Source: an uncultured Bacillota bacterium
GTDB lineage: Bacteria; Bacillota_I; Bacilli_A; RF39; UBA660
Assembly (NCBI GenBank): GCA_947165195.1
Contig: CAMUZJ010000026.1
Span: 1 to 12,992 of the forward strand
DNA: 12,992 bases
Direction of reading: 5' to 3'
Below, one piece after another: positions 7,176 through 12,992 of the stretch; positions within the stretch are counted from its first letter, which is position 1; each line of letters opens with the position of its first letter. The notes below the pieces were generated by a model. That model was not told the DNA's origin, searched no databases, and saw nothing but the letters and a program-made list of their open reading frames with translations. A program made the translations under genes and the position numbers.

Positions 7176-7761
7176 AGAGAAAATAAATAATATCTTGAAT
7201 TATTATCAGGATAATGTAGGATGTGATCCAAACGTTTATGAATTTATTATGTTGTGTCGTGACTTTGGAAAGTATTTATATGACTTTGCTCCAAATTATG
7301 GTATTTATGGAAGTCTTGAAATGACGGAAGAACAGGCTAGGGAAAAATATCCTGATGTTGCAAAAGTATTTGATCAGTTTCATATTTTAGGGGATGAATT
7401 TTTTAAAAAGCTATTAGGAAATGATTTAGATATTACAGAGGATTCTCCATTGTATGAATTATGTATGAATTCTCTTCATTCGGCTGTTACATATGGATTT
7501 CCACGTAATGCAGAGACCAATGCGAAAGTTGGTGGAGTTGCTTTATATATTGCTCGACAAAAAAGAAATGTTAGAAGAGGTATTATTCCTAGCTTTGTAT
7601 ATGATAATGTTACTGAATTTAATGAAATTAATCAATTGCATACTTTGATGCCATTAGATATGCACTATGATGATAGAAAATCACCTAGGGAGATGTTAGT
7701 TAATCAAATAAATGAAGAGTATAGTAAAGGATTATACCAATGTAAAATAAAACATATTTAG
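7165..7761 (+). CDS. Conserved-looking soluble protein of unknown function between lspA and rluD
   Basis: I do not recognise this 198-residue protein. ATG 7165 lies within the end of lspA (other frame), with SD AGAGGAG at 7151-7157; the stop is TAG. There is no signal peptide or membrane helix, and it looks cytosolic and largely helical. The first 45 residues carry amphipathic helix patterns rich in tyrosine and phenylalanine. A central section (about residues 104-138) contains HSAVTYGFPRN and a glycine/basic stretch GGVALYIARQKRNVRRG. The last third has several acidic residues and histidines (LHTLMPLDMHYDD). Four cysteines (C20, C31, C100, C193) are scattered and make no zinc motif. Tight overlap with lspA and a 19-base gap to rluD show co-transcription and probably translational coupling. 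In Bacillus, lspA and an RluD-family gene are directly adjacent, so this gene looks inserted into that pair. No function is claimed. Confidence 0.88.
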   Translation: MDVKEKINNILNYYQDNVGCDPNVYEFIMLCRDFGKYLYDFAPNYGIYGSLEMTEEQAREKYPDVAKVFDQFHILGDEFFKKLLGNDLDITEDSPLYELCMNSLHSAVTYGFPRNAETNAKVGGVALYIARQKRNVRRGIIPSFVYDNVTEFNEINQLHTLMPLDMHYDDRKSPREMLVNQINEEYSKGLYQCKIKHI

Positions 7762-7780
7762 TAATTTAAGGGTGAAATTT

Positions 7781-8674
7781 ATGATAAAAGTAGAAGAAAA
7801 TACAAAGGATAGATTAGATAGTTATTTAGCATCTAAATTAGATTTGTCTAGAAGTAAAGTACAGAAACTAATCAAAGAAAATTTAGTTACAGTAAATGGA
7901 AAAAATGTACATGCTAGTTATCAAGTAGTAGAAAACGATCAAATAGAAGTATTAGATGATTTAGAATATGAAATGGATGTAGAAAAAGAAGATATTCCAA
8001 TAGATATTATATATGAAGATGATGACTTACTAATTATTAATAAGCCTAGTGGAATGGTTGTTCATCCTGCACCTGGCAATTATACACATACCTTAGTAAA
8101 TGCTTTACTATATCGTTTTGAACTTACTAGTGGAGATAAGAATAGACCGGGAATTGTACATAGATTAGATAAAGATACAAGTGGATTAATGCTAGTTGCT
8201 AAAAATGAATTAACTCATGAAAAACTCTCAAAAATGATTGCTAATAAAGAAGTAGAACGTAAGTACTTAGCAATCGTTGATGGGATAATTAAACATGATA
8301 CAGGGACTGTTGATGCACCTATTGGAAGAGATCCTAATAATAGGCAAAAAATGGCAGTTACAGATGTAAATAGTAAAGAAGCTATTACTCATTTTAAAGT
8401 TTTGGAAAGACTATTGAATCATACGCTTATCGAATGTAAACTAGAAACAGGAAGAACACATCAAATAAGAGTCCATATGTCATACATTGGATATCCAGTT
8501 AATAATGACCCTTTGTATGGTAGAGGAAAGTCTACAGAATTTGGACAAATGTTACATTCCTATAGCATAAAATTAAAACATCCAATGAATAATGACAAAG
8601 AATTGTTTTTTACGGTTGATCCTCCACAGGAATTTAGAGAAAAATTAGAAATGTTAAGAAGTAACCTATCATAA
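7781..8674 (+). CDS. RluD-family 23S rRNA pseudouridine synthase (YlyB-like)
   Basis: A 297-residue RluA/RluD-family enzyme that isomerises uridine to pseudouridine, most likely in 23S rRNA. An upstream in-frame GTG at 7772 lacks a ribosome site; AAGGGTG (7767-7773) is seven bases before the ATG at 7781, which is chosen. Residues about 10-60 form an S4 RNA-binding domain (DRLDSYLASKLDLSRSKVQ...LVTVNGK). The catalytic domain follows with YEDDDLLIINKPSGMVVHP, the signature HRLDKDTSGLMLVAKN whose aspartate (D130) is the nucleophile, and LETGRTHQIRVHMSYIGYPV. Full length and all motifs are intact. It closes the dnaE operon before a strong terminator. The exact rRNA site (RluD- or RluC-like) cannot be settled from sequence alone, so no specific symbol is given; the Bacillus counterpart next to lspA is ylyB. 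Confidence 0.95.
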   Translation: MIKVEENTKDRLDSYLASKLDLSRSKVQKLIKENLVTVNGKNVHASYQVVENDQIEVLDDLEYEMDVEKEDIPIDIIYEDDDLLIINKPSGMVVHPAPGNYTHTLVNALLYRFELTSGDKNRPGIVHRLDKDTSGLMLVAKNELTHEKLSKMIANKEVERKYLAIVDGIIKHDTGTVDAPIGRDPNNRQKMAVTDVNSKEAITHFKVLERLLNHTLIECKLETGRTHQIRVHMSYIGYPVNNDPLYGRGKSTEFGQMLHSYSIKLKHPMNNDKELFFTVDPPQEFREKLEMLRSNLS

Positions 8675-8691
8675 AAAAAGATAGGTTTTTT
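8663..8691 (+). terminator. Terminator of the dnaE-lspA-hyp-rluD operon
   Basis: AACCTATC (8663-8670) pairs perfectly with GATAGGTT (8680-8687), followed by a T run to 8691. The rluD-like stop TAA (8672-8674) is in the nine-base A-rich loop. Confidence 0.85.
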
Positions 8692-8692
8692 C

Positions 8693-8721
8693 TTGATAAA
8701 TTTCTAATATTTTGTTAAGGT
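8693..8721 (+). promoter_or_regulatory. Promoter of the ANL-enzyme gene
   Basis: TTGATA (8693-8698) is 17 bp before TAAGGT (8716-8721), which is preceded by TG (8713-8714) as an extended -10. The -10 hexamer itself is poor. An alternative TATAGG at 8721-8726 has a 22-bp spacer. The spacer shares TTTCTAATATTTT with the rpmB promoter. Confidence 0.45.
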
Positions 8722-8763
8722 ATAGGCAGAAGATATGAAAAATAAATGCTTATGGGGGAATCT

Positions 8764-10710
8764 ATGTTAAAGATGAATGATAATATAAAAAAAATAAACA
8801 AAAAAAATATTTTATTAAAAACAAAAAGTGGACAAATATTTCATAAATATATGGTTGATGAAATTTTAAAAGATATTGAGTTAAATCATAATACTCATTG
8901 GTTTCAAGAACTTTATACAAGAAATAAAAACAATTTAAATGATGTAGCTTTATACTACCGTGGTAATAAAATTACCTATTCTGAAATGTTTGATAAAATG
9001 ATTACTTATGCAAAGTCTATGAAAGAATTGGGAGTAGAAAAGAACAGTGAAGTACCAGTATGTTTATCCAATACTCCAGAACTAGTTTATATATTGGGAG
9101 CGGCAAGTCTTATTGGGGCAAAACTAAATATCTTTTCTTCTAATTTTAGTGAAGAATACATTCAAGAAATATTCAAAAATTGCGATAAGCATATTCTTTT
9201 TATAGAAGATAATGTGTATTATCCTTTAAAGGAGATAATTACAGAAAGCGGTATTAAAAAAATAGTAATGATTTCTCTGAGAGATTCTTTAAAGTATGAT
9301 ACAGATTATTTTGATTATTTTGATAGAAAAACAAATCTATTTGATAATAGAGTGTATGATTATAAGGAAACTAGTGATGATATTTTAAGTACTTTAGATT
9401 TTGAAAAAGTTGGAATGCATTATGAGAAAGAATTGGATGCTCACGGTAATTTAGATAGTGATTTTGTGATTACTTACACTAGTGGAACAACAAATACAAA
9501 AAGACCAAAAGCTATTGTACATGCGATGAGAAGTTTTAATACAATAGCTAGATTTCATGATAAGGAATTAAATGGTGGATTTACTATGAAAAAATATACA
9601 GTTCTTTCTCATATACCATCTTATTCCAACTCAAATTTAATATCTTGTATATCTGATGCTTTGATGCAAGGAGCTAAGTTAGCTCTAGAGCCTATTCACG
9701 ATAAAGATTTTTTTATAAATAGTTTAATAATCAATAAGCCAAATTATGTAGCAGAAACAAAAAGTTATTGGGTAGATTTAGCTAAACAAATTTTATATAA
9801 TGAAAAATATAAATCATTAGAAATGCCATATTTATTTTTAGCATTCTCATGTGGAGAAGTATTAGAAATTAATGAAGAAAAATTAATTAATAAAGCTTTT
9901 CAAAAAGTAAAAGCTGGAGTGGATGTTACTCATACACCATTTAGTATTGTGAAATTATCAGAAGCAGGAGGAGACTGTGAACATGGCTCTATCTTTTATA
10001 CACTTTTTAGAAGTTATGGAAATAAAAAAGTAAAAAATAATACTTTTGGAGAAGAACGAGGAATGCAGCCATTTCCTTTTGTATCAGTTGCCATATTAGA
10101 TGAAAATAGAGATTATTGTAGTAAAAATCAAATAGGAAGACTGGTCGCTAATTCTTGCTGTACTATGAAAAGATATCATAATAATGAAGATGCAACTAAA
10201 AACTTTTTTATAAAGGATAGTCATGGAAAAGAATGGGGAGATTTAAATCTTTATGGAATGATAACCAAAGATGATAAAGTTCATATTTTAGGAAGAATTC
10301 CAAAACAAAATAGTTTAGTTCCAAACTTTGTTTTATCAAAAAGAATATTAAAAGATACAAAAAATATATTATCCTGTGAAGTAGTACAGGATGAAGAATC
10401 ACAAATATATATTGCCCATATAGAAATGCAACCAAATAGTAAGGATAAGGCAGTTAGTGTTTTATATGAAGCTGATAAACGCCTTGAAGATATTATAGAA
10501 AAAAATAAAATAGAAATATATTATCGAATTAGAAATAATCAAGAATCCTTTCCATTAACAAGTAGTGGAAAAAGAGATATACAAGCCTTAAAAAAAGAAG
10601 GATTAACTAGAAATTGTGTGAGACCAGTCCTTTATTATAATCGGATTTATCTTGATTCATTTAAGAAAGAAAATCCAAAACAAAAAAGTAAATTTAATGA
10701 AGAAAAATAA
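8764..10710 (+). CDS. ANL-superfamily AMP-forming synthetase/ligase, substrate unknown
   Basis: This 648-residue protein starts at ATG 8764, five bases after GGGGG; ATGs at 8746 and 8752 lie before or at that ribosome site and are rejected. It has the adenylate-forming fold that activates a carboxylate with ATP: an N-terminal section with YRGNKITYSEMF and GASLIGAKLNIFSS-like acyl-CoA-synthetase features, A3 P-loop TSGTTNTKRPK (239-249), A5-like FGEER (428-432), A7 GDLNLYGMITKDDKVHILGR, and A10 PLTSSGKRD with the adenylation lysine K603. It resembles acyl-CoA synthetases more than NRPS modules; no carrier or condensation domain is present and it looks soluble. Odd points: A3 has two extra residues and lacks the usual glycine before PK; A8 after GR lacks the usual aspartate. 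It holds all three tryptophans of the window. Own promoter; no terminator is visible before the kinase gene 56 bases downstream. Candidate substrates (fatty, aromatic or amino acid) cannot be distinguished. Confidence 0.9.
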   Translation: MLKMNDNIKKINKKNILLKTKSGQIFHKYMVDEILKDIELNHNTHWFQELYTRNKNNLNDVALYYRGNKITYSEMFDKMITYAKSMKELGVEKNSEVPVCLSNTPELVYILGAASLIGAKLNIFSSNFSEEYIQEIFKNCDKHILFIEDNVYYPLKEIITESGIKKIVMISLRDSLKYDTDYFDYFDRKTNLFDNRVYDYKETSDDILSTLDFEKVGMHYEKELDAHGNLDSDFVITYTSGTTNTKRPKAIVHAMRSFNTIARFHDKELNGGFTMKKYTVLSHIPSYSNSNLISCISDALMQGAKLALEPIHDKDFFINSLIINKPNYVAETKSYWVDLAKQILYNEKYKSLEMPYLFLAFSCGEVLEINEEKLINKAFQKVKAGVDVTHTPFSIVKLSEAGGDCEHGSIFYTLFRSYGNKKVKNNTFGEERGMQPFPFVSVAILDENRDYCSKNQIGRLVANSCCTMKRYHNNEDATKNFFIKDSHGKEWGDLNLYGMITKDDKVHILGRIPKQNSLVPNFVLSKRILKDTKNILSCEVVQDEESQIYIAHIEMQPNSKDKAVSVLYEADKRLEDIIEKNKIEIYYRIRNNQESFPLTSSGKRDIQALKKEGLTRNCVRPVLYYNRIYLDSFKKENPKQKSKFNEEK

Positions 10711-10738
10711 TTAATAGTAGAAAATCATGTGTTATAAT
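10711..10738 (+). promoter_or_regulatory. Promoter of the sensor-kinase gene
   Basis: A perfect TATAAT (10733-10738) is preceded by TG (10730-10731), giving an extended -10. TTAATA (10711-10716) is a weak -35 with a 16-bp spacer. GGGG at 10756-10759 is the ribosome site. Read-through from the ANL gene is also possible. Confidence 0.7.
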
Positions 10739-10766
10739 TTAGTTAGTATAAGATAGGGGAATGAAT

Positions 10767-12992
10767 ATGGAGTATACAGTAGGACTTTCTTTTTTAACGA
10801 TTTCATTTATTTATTCTTTAATATTAAATATTGTCTTTTTTAGTAAAAAGCATATTAAAACAAAAGAAACTAAAATATTTGGAATTATTGTTTTTCTTAA
10901 TTTAATAGGAATACTATTAGAAACGACATGTATTTTTACTACGAATTTATTGGGGGTAGATAGTTTATTAACAATCTTTGTAAATAAGTTGTTTTTATTG
11001 TATTTAGTTTTCTTTTTATTAGTATTTAGTTCTTATGTTATTAATTTAGTGGAAACTGCTAATACTAAAAATTTACCTAAATTTAATGTAGATTTTCTAA
11101 AAAAAGGATTGTATGGATTAACTATTGTTACTTCATTAGGAGTTTGCATTTTAAATACCTCACTATATTGTCAAAATGGAGCTACTTATTCCTATGGAAA
11201 TAGTGTTAATTGTGTTTATATAATGGCTAGTATTTGTACCTTAGGTTGTATTATTTACTTATTACTAAATTTTAGAAAAATAAATATACGTAAAAATATA
11301 CCAGTTATTGTTTTTATTACAGGTATTGGTATTATGACGTTTATTCAAAAAAAATATCCTGAAATTACTTTAGCTACTTCTGTTGAGACAATTGTCATTT
11401 TCTTAATGTATCATACTATTGAAAATCCAGATGTAGCGTTAATTAATGAATTAGAAAGAGCCAATATACAAGCAGAAGCTGCAAATCGTGCTAAAACGGA
11501 CTTTTTAAGTAGTATGTCTCACGAAATTAGAACTCCATTAAATGCTATAGTAGGACTTAGTGATTGTATTAATAATGCCAAAACTTTAGAAGAAGCAAAA
11601 GAAAATGCTAAAGATATAGTGGTAGCTTCCAATACATTAGTAGAAATCGTTAATGGGATTTTGGATATATCTAAAATAGAAGCTAATAAAGTTACTATTT
11701 CTTCATCTTCTTATCAGGCAAAAGAAACCTTTGAGCAACTAGCAAAAATTATGATTCCAAAGATGAAAGAAAAAGGATTAGATTTTCAATATTTGATTGC
11801 TACTGATATTCCAGAATTTTTATATGGAGATTCTTTTAACATAAAAAAAATAATTACTAACTTACTAAGTAATGCATATAAATATACAGATAAGGGCTTT
11901 ATAAAATATGAAGTTCATTGCATAAAAGAAAAAGATAATGTCAAATTACTGATTAGTGTAGAAGATTCAGGGAGAGGAATCAAAGAAGAAAACTTAGATA
12001 AAATATTTGATAAATTTGAACGAGTAGATTCTAACACTACTGTTGAAGGTACAGGATTAGGATTAGCTATTGTAAAACATTTAGTAGAACTAATGGGTGG
12101 AAAGATAATCGTTGATAGTACTTATAAAAAAGGATCTAAATTTAGAGTTATTTTAAATCAAAAAATAGGAAAAAATTTCCAAGGGGAAGAAAAGAAAAAG
12201 AATGAGACATTAAATTTAGAAAATATTAACATTTTACTAGTTGATGATAATGCTTTAAATATTAAAGTAGCAATAAAAGTATTAGAACAATATAATGCTA
12301 ATCATATAATGGCTGTTGATAGTGGGTTTGCTTGTCTTGATAAAATAAAAAATAATGAAAAATACGATCTAATATTATTAGATGATATGATGCCTAAAAT
12401 GAGTGGAGTAGAAACATTACAAGAATTAAAGAAAATAAAAAACTTTAACACTCCTGTAATAGTTTTGACTGCTAATGCTATTAATGGGATGAAAGAAAAA
12501 TACTTACAAGCAGGATTTGTTGATTATTTGTCTAAACCAATCGAAAAACAACAATTAATAGAAGTACTTAATAAAGTAATTTCTAAAAGTAAAGAAAATA
12601 ATGATATAGAACTATTAAAACTAGAAAAAACAATACCTATTTCTATTGTAGAAGAACCTCCTAAAATAGATAAAATAGAGTTTCTAAAAAATAATGATAT
12701 TACTATCGAGGAATCATTAAACTTATTAGGAAATATAGAAATGTATGATTCTACTGTATCTGTCTATATAAAAAATGCCGAGGAAAGAATCCAAAATATC
12801 GAAAGATATAAACTAGAAAATAATATGAAAGATTATAGAGTAGAAGTTCATTCTCTAAAAAGTGATGCTAAATATTTAGGATTAACAAAATTAAATGAAA
12901 TAGCTTATCATCATGAACTAGCAAGTAGTGAAAATAATTTTAAATATATTGAGGAGCATTTTGAAGAATTATTAGAAGAATATGAAAAAACA
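10767..12992 (+). CDS. 7TM hybrid sensor histidine kinase (HisKA-HATPase-REC-Hpt), 3' end outside window
   Basis: The frame is open for 742 codons to the right edge with no stop, so the gene is incomplete. Of two in-frame ATGs (10761, 10767), the second is chosen because GGGG (10756-10759) gives seven bases of spacing, against one. Residues about 1-225 hold roughly seven hydrophobic helices with short loops and no large outside domain. Then come a short linker, an H-box SHEIRTPLNAIVG with H252, an N-box with N369 in NLLSNAYKY, G1 DSGRGI (400-405) and G2 EGTGLGLAIV (427-436). The receiver domain has acidic pair D493/D494, phospho-acceptor D539 in LLDDMMPKMSG, and K590 in LSKP. The C-terminal Hpt domain has HSLKSDAKYLG with H695. 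This is a full His-Asp-His phosphorelay that should pass phosphate on to a separate response regulator, not seen here. The small 7TM sensor suggests a membrane-borne or hydrophobic signal. No PAS domain or tryptophan is present. Confidence 0.95.
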   Translation, partial: MEYTVGLSFLTISFIYSLILNIVFFSKKHIKTKETKIFGIIVFLNLIGILLETTCIFTTNLLGVDSLLTIFVNKLFLLYLVFFLLVFSSYVINLVETANTKNLPKFNVDFLKKGLYGLTIVTSLGVCILNTSLYCQNGATYSYGNSVNCVYIMASICTLGCIIYLLLNFRKINIRKNIPVIVFITGIGIMTFIQKKYPEITLATSVETIVIFLMYHTIENPDVALINELERANIQAEAANRAKTDFLSSMSHEIRTPLNAIVGLSDCINNAKTLEEAKENAKDIVVASNTLVEIVNGILDISKIEANKVTISSSSYQAKETFEQLAKIMIPKMKEKGLDFQYLIATDIPEFLYGDSFNIKKIITNLLSNAYKYTDKGFIKYEVHCIKEKDNVKLLISVEDSGRGIKEENLDKIFDKFERVDSNTTVEGTGLGLAIVKHLVELMGGKIIVDSTYKKGSKFRVILNQKIGKNFQGEEKKKNETLNLENINILLVDDNALNIKVAIKVLEQYNANHIMAVDSGFACLDKIKNNEKYDLILLDDMMPKMSGVETLQELKKIKNFNTPVIVLTANAINGMKEKYLQAGFVDYLSKPIEKQQLIEVLNKVISKSKENNDIELLKLEKTIPISIVEEPPKIDKIEFLKNNDITIEESLNLLGNIEMYDSTVSVYIKNAEERIQNIERYKLENNMKDYRVEVHSLKSDAKYLGLTKLNEIAYHHELASSENNFKYIEEHFEELLEEYEKT

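Noticed and set aside
8746..8763. Longer N-terminus for the ANL enzyme from ATG 8746 or 8752
   Set aside because: The only ribosome site (GGGGG, 8754-8758) lies downstream of both codons and is correctly spaced for ATG 8764.
10208..10435. Minus-strand frame of 75 codons inside the ANL gene
   Set aside because: Hydrophobic, low-complexity antisense translation of an AT-rich gene with no ribosome site; the opposite strand encodes conserved ANL motifs.
2..12992. Alternative genetic code with TGA as tryptophan (Mollicutes-like)
   Set aside because: No visible stop is TGA, which is suggestive, but no gene needs TGA read-through and the three tryptophans are all TGG. Nothing in the window requires recoding.
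12640..12992. Separate gene for the C-terminal Hpt-like section
   Set aside because: It is in the same open frame as the kinase, with no stop, ribosome site or new start between the receiver and Hpt parts.

Overview
The window is strongly AT-rich DNA with purine-rich Shine-Dalgarno sites, TAA/TAG stops and compact intergenic gaps. It carries a Bacillus-type short DnaE, an lspA/rluD-type neighbourhood and a zinc-free L28. Together these suggest a low-GC Bacillota/Bacilli-related bacterium, perhaps one of the uncultured AT-rich gut lineages; the taxon is an inference. All ten genes read cleanly with the standard bacterial code: no in-frame TGA is needed, and none of the visible stops is TGA.

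Layout. (1) Positions 2-616 hold the 3' part of a Cof-type HAD phosphatase gene that enters from the left edge, followed by a long hairpin terminator. (2) Positions 755-2572 encode the ribosome-associated GTPase TypA/BipA, with its own promoter and a terminator that overlaps its stop. (3) Positions 2646-3335 encode an unrecognised single-pass membrane protein with its own promoter. It converges on a 59-residue ribosomal protein L28 gene (rpmB) on the minus strand at 3366-3545, and the two share a bidirectional terminator. (4) From a promoter region divergent from rpmB starts a tight plus-strand operon: dnaE (DNA polymerase III alpha, short form) - lspA (signal peptidase II) - an unrecognised 198-residue gene - rluD-like pseudouridine synthase. 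It ends in a clear terminator at 8663-8691. (5) Positions 8764-10710 encode a 648-residue ANL-superfamily (AMP-forming) enzyme with an altered P-loop. (6) Positions 10767-12992 encode a seven-transmembrane hybrid sensor kinase (HisKA-HATPase-receiver-Hpt) that runs off the right edge.

Most of this is housekeeping: translation (TypA, L28, rRNA pseudouridylation), DNA synthesis (DnaE) and lipoprotein maturation (LspA). The accessory-looking part is the right third, where an adenylate-forming enzyme of unknown substrate sits directly before a membrane-embedded phosphorelay kinase. I see no mobile element, CRISPR array, tRNA or rRNA. The most noteworthy observations are the loss of the PHP-domain metal ligands in DnaE, the non-canonical A3 loop of the ANL enzyme and its pairing with the 7TM kinase, extended -10 (TGn) elements at all six inferred promoters, and near-total absence of tryptophan outside the ANL enzyme.
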